In this document: piece by piece, positions 14,145-24,215 of the stretch
Layout of the letters: every line of letters starts with the position of its first letter
Numbering within the stretch: the stretch's first letter is position 1
Assembly: GCF_030704535.1 (NCBI RefSeq)
Contig: NC_081821.1
Coordinates: 9,067,001 to 9,131,000, forward strand
Source of the DNA: Vitis vinifera
Lineage: Eukaryota; Streptophyta; Magnoliopsida; Vitales; Vitaceae
Direction of reading: 5' to 3'
DNA: 64,000 bases
The notes under the pieces: generated by a model
What the model was told of the DNA's origin: nothing
The model's database searches: none
The model's input: the letters and a program-made list of their open reading frames with translations, nothing else
Position numbers and translations under genes: made by a program

Positions 14145-15902
14145 TTGACATTCATATTTCCTCCTAAATAGCCACTTGTTAATCTTAAAATTCTCTTCAA
14201 GAGTTTTAAACAGGTGATTCCAAGTACTCTGTTTAAATGGAGTTTTCTTTGTTTTTATAGTTCTTGCATTATGTATTTGTAATTTGTTGTTTTCACTGTT
14301 AACCAAAGAACCTTCAAGAATTGTGCTTATTTTAATTGTGAATCCTCTCTTTAGTTGTGGCTTGATTGTTATCAAGTTTCTGTGTGTTTGTGCGCACACA
14401 TGTTCAGATCTTATAAGGAACATAGACCAACTTGGCCACATATTGAGGTCCAAGCAAGTGCCATACAGCTTTGTCTGGTAGCCAGACTATGTCAAACCTC
14501 CCAAAAGGTTAAAGAATAAATCCTTGAACATGGCTCAGTTAGTGGATTTCATTGTTTCCATAAGAAAAAACATGAATAATTTCAATAATTCTCATTCAGA
14601 ACCTAGCTTCCAAGCCTCCAACATTGTAAACAACTACGTCAATTTAAAATGGAAATGAGACTGTTCAAACAAGCAAATGAAGCACAAAATGACTACAGAA
14701 CTACACAATGAAACTTTTGAGTCACAGGAAAGAGGGGAGAGAGTGAGCGAGTGAGAGAGAGAGAGAGAAGAGCAAAATACCTCTGCTCTCCCTCTTACAA
14801 CTTGCACATTTGACAAACCAGTTAAACTGACTGCATGCTCCAAGAAAATGCAACGCTTGTTCATAGATTCCAAAAGTGTTATTTTCCAACCTGTCCACCA
14901 AAAAATGCCAATCAATCTGTACTCAATTTAAAAAAATGAAAATGTTAAAACTAAATCAATTTATAGGGAAAAACCAAAGCAGACTAAGATCTGTTCCAAT
15001 TAGGTTGCTGACAAAATGTAGGATATGATGAAGAAATCAAAATTTTGAATCTTAAAACATTTTCATAATTTTGTAGCCCATAAAACCAAACCCAAATCAG
15101 CTGTCCTAAAGTCAATTTTTTGCTTTCTGGGGTTGAATTCCCATTTCAAAACAATAACAATTATCCACACAACATATAATCCCCAAAATGTTTCTTGTTT
15201 TCCTCCATTGTCTCTCAGCAACCAAACAAACTGTAAAAGAAAGCCACAATAAGTCTCCTGAATGAATTACCGCTCATCAAACAATTCAAGAAAACTCACT
15301 GGGACAGGCTATAGCTAAGATTAAACCAGGAAGCCCCGGACCGCTTCCCACATCCACAAGGCTAATATTATTGCATGAACTGTCACAATGCGCGATATAA
15401 GAGCTCTGTATGGGAGGTATCATCGCAAGCGAGTCACCAACGTGCCTTTCCATGACCTCATCTGCCTTCGTAACAGCAGTCAGATTCATTTTCTGCAAAA
15501 TGAAAAACCACAAATTCTTTAAATTCCATTCAGTTTTCTAGAAAATATACATATAGGGAAGTTGCTTCGTTAATTTTGCCACAATGGTACCCAAAAAACC
15601 AAATCAGTATAAAACGCATGATTCCAGAAACCAACTAAACAGAAGTTAGTTTAGAGAGGAGGGAGGGAAAAAACCTGGTTCCATTGAAGAAGAGCATCGA
15701 CGTAGAGAGAAATTTGTTGCTTCTGGAGAGGATTTAGGGTTTCGAAATAAGAGGAGTTAAGGACTTTGGTGGTAGTTAGGGTTTTAGTGGCGATTCTGTG
15801 AGGTCGAAACCTTGTCGATATTGAGGTGGTAACCTGTTTGACGAAAGTTCCCACAGAGAGTGGAGACGACACACCAGGAACTTTGCCACGCCAAACCAAC
15901 AT
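7612..15902 (-). CDS. rsmG: 16S rRNA (guanine-N7) methyltransferase RsmG/GidB, organelle type, 7 exons
   Basis: Joining seven exons gives a 285-residue protein: 15902-15675, 15492-15300, 14890-14781, 10292-10214, 10112-10045, 8378-8312 and 7724-7612. Every intron is GT-AG and phases match at each join. RsmG in bacteria uses S-adenosylmethionine to methylate a guanine N7 in the 530 loop of 16S rRNA. Here the SAM-binding loop is clear ([16 protein letters not shown], residues 121-136), preceded by the family signature [14 protein letters not shown] and followed by [17 protein letters not shown] and GGLFLAAKG. The first 45 or so residues are basic and rich in Ser and Thr with few acids, as expected of a chloroplast or mitochondrial transit peptide, so the target is probably organelle rRNA. 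Intron 3 is 4.5 kb and carries mobile elements, as does intron 4. A tail [10 protein letters not shown], usual for the family, ends the protein. Localisation is inferred. Confidence 0.93.
8499..8890. repeat. Degenerate tandem repeat, unit about 190 bp, in rsmG intron 5
   Basis: Two copies start at about 8504 (ttttgttgcatgtacaagc) and 8692 (ttttgttgcatatacaaaa). They share, in order, a (t)ttc(at)tgaa-type segment, a tataacaata block, a gggatcat/ggattatta block, acatgta(t/c)tt, agggcataa and a block near gatccc. A third partial start (cctgttttgtc) is seen near 8904. The copies differ at many sites, so the duplication is old. Confidence 0.6.
9131..9546 (-). mobile_element. 5'-truncated L1 LINE insertion with 21-bp target site duplication, in rsmG intron 4
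   Basis: The plus strand begins with a T run, which is the poly-A tail of an element on the minus strand. Read on the minus strand it encodes the end of an L1 ORF2: the zinc-binding reverse transcriptase tail with [20 protein letters not shown] 21-base duplication (ctgtaacttgtaa...ctatt) flanks it at 9110-9130 and 9547-9567 without mismatch. Only the last 0.4 kb of the element was inserted, the usual outcome of incomplete target-primed reverse transcription. It lies within the 1.67-kb intron between exons 5 and 6 of rsmG, in the same direction as the gene. Confidence 0.9.
10870..11750. mobile_element. Non-autonomous Mutator-like element with 9-bp target site duplication
   Basis: The element is 881 bp and very AT-rich. 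The 9-base sequence ATCACATCC sits directly on both sides (10861-10869 and 11751-11759). The two ends are imperfect inverted repeats: the left end reads attgatgaaaatatcggt and the reverse complement of the right end reads catggatgaaaatttcgga. Nine-base duplications are typical of the Mutator superfamily. There is no transposase frame, so movement would need a helper. Near both ends sit short repeats of the type tatcggt or cgatattt. It lies in intron 3 of the rsmG gene. The class is inferred from duplication length and ends. Confidence 0.75.
11491..11545 (+). promoter_or_regulatory. tRNA-like pol III A box and B box inside the Mutator-like element
   Basis: TAGCCCAGTGG at 11491-11501 fits the A-box consensus TRGYNNARNGG at every position. 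GGTTCGAGCCC at 11535-11545 fits the B-box consensus. They are 33 bases apart, a normal tRNA or SINE spacing. The segment does not fold into a complete tRNA by eye, since no matching acceptor stem is evident, so it is either a tRNA-derived SINE head captured by the element or a decayed tRNA copy. Confidence 0.6.
12290..13200 (-). mobile_element. Old L1 LINE remnant in rsmG intron 3
   Basis: On the minus strand, broken frames encode the C-terminal zinc-binding part of an L1 ORF2. Recognisable pieces are [21 protein letters not shown] (about 12890-12830, written here only as a landmark), [12 protein letters not shown] (about 12825) and [10 protein letters not shown] followed by [10 protein letters not shown] (about 12625-12560). 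Several frameshifts and an in-frame TGA where the family has Trp show that it is long dead. A T-rich segment at its left end fits a poly-A tail. Ends and target duplication were not found, so the limits are approximate. Confidence 0.7.
14104..14144. repeat. Compound microsatellite (GT)n(GA)n
   Basis: A run of GT repeats passes directly into about twelve GA repeats within intron 3 of the rsmG gene. It creates artefactual Ser/Leu and Thr/His reading frames on the minus strand. Confidence 0.9.
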
Positions 15903-15989
15903 CTTTTCCCGCTCCTTATCTCGCCCACGTGGTTAATATTAGAATCACAGGCCACAATACGCACAAGTTTGTCGTGATCATTAATCATT

Positions 15990-17156
15990 ATTTAAAAAAA
16001 AAAAAAACAAAAAGGTTAAGGGCATGTTTGATACCCGTCTTCGAAAACAATTCTAAAAAAAAAACAAGAACGATAAGAAATAACTAAAAATATTTTTTTG
16101 AAAATGTTTTAATTTCTATTATTAAGAACAAAAAATAAAAAATATTTTTTGATCATCATACCTTTTTTTTAAAATTTTTTTGTTTTGAATTAAAAAAATT
16201 ATTTTCAAAAACAACTATTAAATAAACTTTATATTTTTTGTAATAAATAAAGTTTAATTATTTTTGGAAGTGTAAGCCTCAATAACCTTTCCTTCGGTTA
16301 TAAATTAATAATAATAATAATAATTCACTACATTAGAAGTATGAGCATTAAGCATTTGGAAATTAAATAAAAAAGTTTTTATAGTATCTTTATATTATGT
16401 TATACAACTAAAAAAAATGGCATTGAAATATAAATAAAAAAATTGGTATTTTGTTTATATAGAGAAAAAAAATGGAAAAACTGGTTTTTGATCAATCCCG
16501 AATATTTTAAGCATTTGAAGTAATCACTTAATTTATGATTCTTTCAAATATAACTAATAGTGCAAACATTTGATTAAACGAACTGTTTCATAAAACAACT
16601 TATTAATAATTTAAAGTAATTTAATAACTTCATTTAAATCAGATTTAAATATATTTAATAAAATGATTTAATAGTATAATTTTAAATAATAAATTAAAAC
16701 AATTAACTTATTTTTAAGTTAATATTTTCATTTTACTCTTTTATCCTCATATACTCTAATTATCTTCACGATTTTTTTTACTACTCTATAACCTCCTTCA
16801 TTATTGTTCGACCTCATTTGCGTTAGTTATGATTTATGAGAATAAATATGTCAATTTGATGATTTCAAATAAATTTTAAGTTAATTTTATTAAACAATCT
16901 TAATACTTAAAATAATAATTGAGTAATAGCTTTTAAGTCAATAACTTAAATATAATTTAATTTAAAATCAATTTAAATTATTAAATAACAAGTATTAAGT
17001 TTTACCAAATACCTCCTAAATAATAGCTTAATTAAAATGGTTATGGATCACTTTTATCAATTTCCTTAACATTAATTATCATTTTAAAAAATAATTGTTC
17101 TAATTATATCTAATAATATAATCAATGTCAATATTTTCATGTTTCATTTTCACTCT
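15990..17156. other. AT-rich intergenic stretch without gene
   Basis: More than 1 kb of A/T-dominated sequence rich in ttaaataa-like words lies upstream of the rsmG gene. It looks like decayed repeat material but I could not identify ends. No reading frame beyond about 80 codons is present. Confidence 0.45.
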
Positions 17157-17373
17157 TTAAGAGGCGTGCATTTTGACTGGATTTGGACTTGGGCCACCAT
17201 GGATGCATATTGGGCTAGCCGATGGCCCGAACGTTGACTCACTGGATCCAGAACTTGGGCCTGCGGATGAGCCGGGGCTAGATTGGAGGGCCCAATGCCC
17301 TTTAAAACGGCGACGTGTTTGCTTGATGAGAAAGAATGGGGTGGGTCTGGGAGGCCTGTCTGGCAAGAAATAA
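17157..17373. promoter_or_regulatory. Isolated GC-rich island with several TGGGC(C/T) motifs
   Basis: Within a very AT-rich region, this 0.2-kb island contains ttgggccacc, ttgggctag, ttgggcctg and gggcccaat, all matching the core of Site II (TGGGCC/T) elements bound by TCP factors in plant housekeeping promoters, plus an ACGT core (cggcgacgtgtt). All of the island is open in frames of both strands, which reflects composition, not coding. It may be the promoter of an unrecognised transcript, or a GC-rich repeat fragment. No gene follows in either direction within 3 kb that I can support. Confidence 0.3.
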
Positions 17374-18240
17374 AAATATGGAAAAAGAGTGCGTGGAGTG
17401 AAAGCACTTTTAGGAAGTAATGATTATAGGGAGATGGGTGCCAAACAAGTCACTGTGATTGGAATAAATACTTTTGTCTGTTGAGGGCATGGGGGTCACG
17501 GTCACCTTCAACAATTCCATCGCCATTGGTCCGGATTCAAATTACGGGGTCCCATTCATTCATCACCATATATATATATACACACATTTGTAGTAATTTT
17601 CTTTACGATCAAAATTCTGCATCGGAAGTGCTCAAGTGTTCAAAGGTAAAACTTTTTAGATTTTCAATTTTAAAAAATTTTCCATGTTTTTTAAAATGCT
17701 TTTTGGAAACTTGTTCGATCCACTAGGATGTCTTCCCCGTAAATACCATGTTAGAGAGATATTTTTAGTGTAATATGAATTTTAGAAAGAAAAAAATGAT
17801 TGCTAGCCTTTCTTGCATTATAATATTCTCATATTATTTACGAGTATTTGTGATTCTTATTTTAGATTCGTGAAAGAGTTTGGCATCCCCTCAAAGAGTT
17901 GAGGTGTCCACATGTGATACTAGCTTATGAAAGTGAAGGCTAGTATAACTATGAAAGAGTCAGACTTCAAAATAACATATGTTAGATAAATTTGTGCACT
18001 TTCTTGTGATAACGGATCTGTCATATGATCGTAAACCTCTTAACTTTTACATCCTCAAAATCTCTGGAAGACTTTGTGAGTGATTTTTTAGGTAAAATTA
18101 TTATATCTTGCACGATTGAAATCCCTTCTTCTTCCATGATTCTTAAAAAGAAATTACTAAATATTTATTCACCCCTTTTAGCTATTTCATAAACAAGATC
18201 TAAGACTTTATAAACCTTATTACTTATAAGTATTAAAATA

Positions 18241-18720
18241 TTTTAATTGTGATATCCCACGTTCGATAGAAGAAAAAGTTCATTGTGCTATATCAGTATT
18301 AGTTTCTCTTACTCATGTAAAATTGTTTTAAAGTCACGATGACTTCTTCGAGTTTAGAGTGGATAATATCTGTACGATTGAATATGAGTTTTTACAAATA
18401 ACATCAAAGTCAATTTCCAACCCTAATGAGATGTGCTTATCTGTTTGACTCATAATCTCATGGGACATGACAAGAACATTGTATTTATATGAAAGGTGTT
18501 TGAAGTACTTATTTGTTTAACCTCGTAATCTTATGATACATAACGAAAATATTGTGTTTGTATAAAAAAGTATTTGTAATATTCTACATTAAAGAAAAAA
18601 GTTTTTGACGTTATATAAGCATGAGTTTCATGTAAACATATTTTAAAGTCATGAAGATCTATTTTGTTTCAAAGCGATTAATCTACATAATTGGACGTGG
18701 AAAAGTGTCGGGTACAAATT
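18241..18720. repeat. Decayed dispersed repeat, copy 1, with internal duplication
   Basis: Shares ordered words with copy 2 at 19740-19990: gataatatct, acaaataacat, a block before cctaatg, and aatctcatggga. Within this copy a segment of about 75 bases is doubled (about 18448-18520 and 18524-18592, each with gacatgac or gatacataac, then a(a)cattgt or aatattgtgtttgtat). It resembles the non-coding part of an LTR or solo LTR, but no ends could be fixed. Confidence 0.5.
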
Positions 18721-19739
18721 TCAACTCCCATGTAAAAAGAATATTTTGATACGTATTATACTATTAAAAAAAATGGCATTGGATAAGGTAACATTTTAAA
18801 GTATTTCTTTTTACAGAAATCAAGGGATTTTGATCAGATATTTGAAAAAAAAAAAAATAAAGGACAAAGTAGAAGACTTGCAGTACCCATTTTCATCAAA
18901 TATTTGAAAAAATAAAATAAAATAGAGGAGAAAGTTGCAGTGCCTGTAATTATATGGTAGGAGATATGGCAAATCCCCATTGGCTAAAACTTACAAAAAG
19001 TGAAAAAGGGAGGAACTGGTAGGGGGAAAACATGTAGGTTAAAAATGTACATTGAAGACACAAGCACCAATGATTCAATGGACATAAAAAACTGACCTTT
19101 TCAACTTTGGGTTGGGAGTCTTGGGACTTCGTTTTCTTTTAAAATTGATTTGAATCCATGGGAAAATTTTCCACTTTTCTCTACACTATTTTGCTTTTTC
19201 TTTGAAAGGCCCTTTTTCCCATTAACTCCAACTCTGTTTGCCACAAGGGAAAAGGCTGGCTCATTGGGAGATACTTTATCAGGGTCAAACGTAAAGTGAT
19301 TGAGCCAGAGATTATAAGATAGAAGCCATTCACCAAAATAATACATGGGTGCTTTTCTTAATCTAAAGAGGGAAGACAACTTGCATTTTGTCTTCTATGT
19401 TACCACCTCCTTGTCAAAATCAATCAAGGGGACTCACCCATCTCTTCAAACATCTCACTTTTAAAAGTAATCTACTTTTTTTACTTAATCTCATAGTTGT
19501 GACTAAAATACTTGACTTTTAACCTTGTTAGATGATAATCCAAATTTGCTTAATTTACTAGAGGGAAAAGCAATCCTCTTTACCTTTTTGGAACAAATTT
19601 CCACTTCTATTTTTGGCTTTATTGAAAGCATGCGTTGAGATCGAAATTATACTTTTAAATAATAATATTTATTATTACTCCATATTGGATCAAGAAAAAA
19701 TATATACAATACTATGCATATAATGAACTTCTTTTAATC

Positions 19740-19990
19740 AGATATGTGATAAAAAGTTCATTAGACTGAGAACGGATAATATCTTTATAATAGGAAATGA
19801 ATCGATACAAATAACATTATAATCAATTTTCGATCCTAATGTGATTGTTGAATCATCTCCAATAATATTTGTACCATAAAATCTCATGGGAGACAATAAG
19901 GTTGTTTGTGTATGGGTTCCACCCTACATTGATTTTTAAAAGACATGATGAATTAATGATTTTGATTTTGTAACAGAGTGATTGAATTTA
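19740..19990. repeat. Decayed dispersed repeat, copy 2
   Basis: Related to the repeat at 18241-18720 by the shared words cggataatatct, acaaataacat and aaatctcatggga in the same order and strand. Followed by ttccaccctacattgatttttaaaag, matching attctacattaaag of copy 1. Too diverged for a family call. Confidence 0.45.
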
Positions 19991-20818
19991 TAAATTTACA
20001 ATAAGATAGTACCATACAAATGCAGATAACACAGCAACCAACAGGTATGTCTCTATTCCTAATACCAAAATTCTCTTTTTGCAGGGAGGGGGGGGCTCAG
20101 GTTCATATTCTCACTGGGCAACACATTCTCCATCAAAGTGTCAAATCACACTCTCTCCCACTCTCCCAACTCTCTTTTTCCTTCTTTTTAGCCCTTGATT
20201 CTCTCTCTCTGTCATTCCTGAGTTCTATGATTCCCTCTGTCAATTCTTTATCTTGCTCCTAGTTATATATATGTGCTGCTGCCAAACTCCCTCATCTTTA
20301 ACCAAACCCAATAAAGCTTAAGCCATTTCTTCTACTACTCCCCATATACAGTCTCAAACAGCCTTTTACTGTAGAGGAAAGGAACATCTTTATTAAAAAA
20401 TTTATGTATAAAGATTCACCTCCATCACCTACTGCAGCCTTGAGGCTTTAGCATCCAATCGTCTTTGCAGATCAAATATTCATCTCTGTCACCAAGGCTA
20501 ATTAATATTTCTTTTATGTCAAAGGTTGGCCAAATTGTGAACTCACCCCACAAAGTACTGGTGAGTGATATAACATGGACTAAAAAAAATGTACAAGGGG
20601 TTGTATGTAACTTGAGTGGAATGATGTAGAGTTTGAGAGGGGGCATTGCTGTATTCGATTACTCTTCCAATAAAAAAAGAGGGGGTCTCCTCCTTTTTGA
20701 GAGAACAAGGGGGTTGAGGCATGGGAAAAGCTAGGACCATGGGTGCAGTGATCATTATTCTCTCCATATGAGAGAGAGATAGAGAGGGGGAGAGAGAGAG
20801 ACATCAAGCCTCGGAGAA

Positions 20819-21139
20819 ATGGCACGAAATACCTTGGATTTTACTCTATTCTTTCAACCCCAACACCCAACAGCAATCATCATGCCCTCCTCCTCCTCCT
20901 TGCTCCTCCATCTGACTCTCCACCACCGCCATCATTACTCCCTCACAATCCACAACCTCCACTACCACCACCATCATCATCATCTCTACATAGAAGAAGA
21001 AGAAGAGCAAGAACCACCAACCCCATCAGCCACACACCCCAACAAGAAGAGGAAGGAGAGTGCCCCATCAGCCACACACCACTGCCAGAAGGAGGAGGAG
21101 GGTTTACTTATGAGAAAATTAACCCTAGTCTTTTTCTGA
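20819..21139 (+). CDS. Uncertain small ORF, His-rich then acidic, unrecognised
   Basis: The frame from ATG 20819 would encode 106 residues: a serine and leucine patch (SSSSLLLHL), a histidine-rich stretch with six consecutive His, then EEEEEQEPP and a basic NKKRKES. A second ATG at 20881 is in frame. I recognise no domain. The frame +1 to it is open for longer, past 21300, and gives Pro/Ser-rich sequence ending in SVSVRLFARSKQITACL, but it has no ATG. Both may simply reflect (CTC)n and (CAC)n simple repeats in the leader of a longer or non-coding transcript; a pyrimidine-rich zone with TATATATAT at about 20265 lies upstream. Coding status is doubtful. Confidence 0.2.
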   Translation: MARNTLDFTLFFQPQHPTAIIMPSSSSLLLHLTLHHRHHYSLTIHNLHYHHHHHHLYIEEEEEQEPPTPSATHPNKKRKESAPSATHHCQKEEEGLLMRKLTLVFF

Positions 21140-22015
21140 GTACTGAAGAGTCTTCTTCTCCTCCTCCATCATCAGAGGCTCCATCAACTCTTTCTTTTCT
21201 CTTTTCTCCTGGGGAATCAAGCGTCTCGGTCCGATTGTTTGCTAGATCCAAGCAAATTACAGCATGCTTAAGAAGCTTTTCGGCTATAGGGTTTCTTCAT
21301 TTTTCACTTATTAAACGTAATAGTTTGCTTAATTTGGTATGTCTTTTTTACTTGAATTTTGGTGTCCTTTCTCCTTAACTGACTGCAGAAAAAGAAGAAA
21401 CTTGATAATGGCATGTGGGTATGTGTGTTTGTGCTAGAAGAGAACATCATTCTCTCTTGTATTAAATGTTATTGTGTTTTTTAGTTGAGAACACCAACAA
21501 TCATTATTCATTCACTCTGCAAAGAGTTTCAACAGTTCTTGAAAACCAGATAGGGTTTCGATATCCTCATGGCTTCAAACAATTTCCCAAGCTCTGATCT
21601 GTTTCTTATCTGTAAAAATATGTTCACAAAAATGATGATGATGATACTGACATGGATGAAGAAAACTTAAAAGAGAGATGTGTGTGAACACCTATGCATG
21701 CAAAGAGATTGTGCATGTGGTTTCTATACATATATGGCTACATGAACACCATATTGTCTATGAGTATTTGCTGCATTAGTTTTAGGCATTTGGGTGTGAA
21801 TAGAAATATATGGAGAGAAAGATAGAGGCATATTGGAAAAGATATGCAGCTGCATATATGAACATAGAATCTTGAATTCTGCTTCATCTATTTGGGCTAG
21901 CTGTAAAACCTAAAAAGTATCCTGAATTTGTTAAAAGGCATAAATTTGAAGTGTTAGATAATAATTCTATCTGGGTTTGCTTTTCATTTAGCATCTTCTT
22001 TTTGCACTATCAATT

Positions 22016-22017
<2 letters not shown>

Positions 22018-22053
<36 letters not shown>
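22018..22053. repeat. (TA)n microsatellite
   Basis: An uninterrupted alternation of T and A over about 36 bases. Confidence 0.95.
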
Positions 22054-22055
<2 letters not shown>

Positions 22056-23091
22056 CTTTGTTCACCTGCTTCCCTTTTCTTCATGCCAGTACTGCATCAT
22101 CACAAGAAGCATTACCTGCTAAAAGATATCTCTAGCTAGGTGGAGATTAGCCTATGATAGTATTCCTTATCATATAGCTTTCAAAATTGCTTTTTTTTGA
22201 GTTGCATCTTTTGTTAGAAAATCTCTCTGACCAACCTCTCTCACTGCAGTTTTTCACTCTTTGGTTGCAAATTATGATAAATGCCCTTCTTCCCATATGT
22301 AGATTGCACATGTTTTAGGTTTTTGGGAGTCCTATCTTGGTGGGTATTTTCAAAACTTGGTCCATTCAATGAAAGGATATGGTCACAGCAAAAGGAAACA
22401 CGTAGACTACTGCATATATACTTGTATCAGAATGCCTTTGGAATTTGGAATAGAACATGTTTTAAGATCACACAAGGTAGATGCTATATTAATTAGCAGA
22501 AAACATTAATAGGCAGCATATACCCAACATCAAAATCAGAAGCATATATATATAGGAATGATTGAGGAGTACTATAGAGGTTCTTAAATCAATTTCTTTG
22601 TTGAGGCTGGTTTTGATTTGGCAGGTGAGGTAAGAGTGAGTCCCATTAACACTACTCTTGAAGAGCATAAGCGTTCGATATATTTCTTGTACCATTCAAT
22701 GATGCTGAATGTGCTTGGTATTTCTATATATATATATATATAAACCTACTTCTTTATTTTGGGCAGTGTTTGGGTTTAAAACGGCATTTTTTTCTTCGGC
22801 CCTTGCTAAAATAAGTTGGGTCTTCATTGCTGATCTTTCATATGGAATACTAATTCAAATGACCAGAAAAAAAAAAAGGATGGGGTCTCCTAAAAGATTC
22901 TCTCTGAGTTGCAGCTGCTACATGCTTCTGACCCCAATTCAGAAACCCTAAGTTTTTAATCAGAGGGAGGCTAGTATAAGAATTTGCTTCAGCTTTTCTG
23001 GTGCAACCCTTTCTGTTTCTCACTTTCCGTTTCTTCCCTCCTGTGCTTGAATGCAGCATTTTGGTTTCTCCTTTACTCCCCTCTCCCCCCA

Positions 23092-23123
<32 letters not shown>

Positions 23124-23145
23124 CTCTCTCTCTCTCTATATATAG
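23092..23145. repeat. Poly-C tract (29 C) followed by (CT)n and (TA)n
   Basis: Twenty-nine uninterrupted C residues at 23092-23120 pass into CT repeats and then TATATATA. The tract is preceded by ctctccccccac. Long C runs are rare in plant DNA and can form i-motif or, on the other strand, G-quadruplex structures. The exact length may be a sequencing approximation. Confidence 0.9.
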
Positions 23146-24215
23146 ATACATACATTCAAAATGAAGTTTGATCTTGAAAGAATTAAATATTTTCAAGTGT
23201 TTGATCTCTCCAGTTTCTTCCCTTTTTATTCACTAGTCTCAAAATTCATAGAACTATATACTAATTTTCAAATAAATTTCATTCTCACTGCAATTGGTCA
23301 TATTGTTTGTCCATACCTTATAAAGGTGGAACAGAAGAATGTCGGTTAAGGCAGAATGATGAGAGTTTTGAAATTGGATTTTATGTCGACCTACTAAAAT
23401 ACATACAGACTAGACTAATGAAATATTTCAGGACACACAAACCCCATTTCTCACCCCAATTCTGTCCCACCTCCGATGGATGGGCTTGGAACCCAATATG
23501 GGAGGCCCATTTCACAGGGGGGCCAATTACATAGCAGGGCGTTTTATTGATCTAGTTTATTTTTCGAATTATCTTAAATGAATTTATAAAAAAAAAAACA
23601 ATTTTTTTTCCAACTGCATTTTGACAACTTAAAAAGAAAAGCTATAGAAAATACTGAATTATTTTAAAAAATAATAATAATAAAAGCATATGCCAAAATG
23701 ACTACCAGCAGCCTACTAAAAGTATGTGAACTACTCTTTCTGATGCTGAAGCCATCAACCGAAAGAATTGGACCAAGGGCATTCTTTAATATTCCATAAG
23801 GGACTGAAAAAGGAAAACATTATGAAACTAATAGTATCTTGCAACCATGGAGTGTCATGTTATATTGAAAATGCCAAAAACTGAGCCATAAGAACCTAAT
23901 TTCTATTAAATCCGAGCAGTGATGTCTGCCACATAAGATCCAGGAAATAATGGGGGGAACCTTGATTTGGAGAAAGTGGATCTAGATGAAACATTTCCCA
24001 GAAGAATGTGGCTTTTTACAACAAATCTAAGGGCCACATCTTCAGAATGTGATACAAACAGTTTAATCTTTACATACAAGAATCTTGAATGTTGTGCTAC
24101 ACATGGCTGACATAAAGAGGATCAACAATCAAACCAACAACAAACCCCTTCCCCCCTTTATTCTCTTTTTGCACCAGAAAGATCATACATACACAGAGGT
24201 TCAAATCTGAAGTTG

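Larger units (their letters stand above)
21140..24215. other. Intergenic region with simple repeats, possibly transcribed
   Basis: No exon chain was found on either strand. The region contains (TA)n at 22018-22053, a C29 run at 23092-23120 followed by (CT)n and (TA)n, and a GGCCCA-rich patch at 23470-23525 (gatgggcttgg, gaggcccattt, ggggccaatt). The last 200-300 bases are likely the 3' UTR of the SAM-domain gene on the minus strand. The relative lack of transposon remnants here differs from the flanks. Confidence 0.4.

Noticed and set aside
13971-14453. 160-codon minus-strand ORF
   Set aside because: It lies in an intron of rsmG and its Ser/Leu and Thr/His runs come from the GT/GA microsatellite; no domain.
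17150-17407. Overlapping ORFs on both strands at the GC-rich island
   Set aside because: All frames are open because of composition; Pro/Ser/Gly-rich products with no family resemblance.
20000-23600. Search for a conserved microRNA precursor
   Set aside because: I compared by eye with common plant families (156, 159/319, 160, 164, 166-169, 171, 172, 390, 393-399 and others) and saw no mature sequence.
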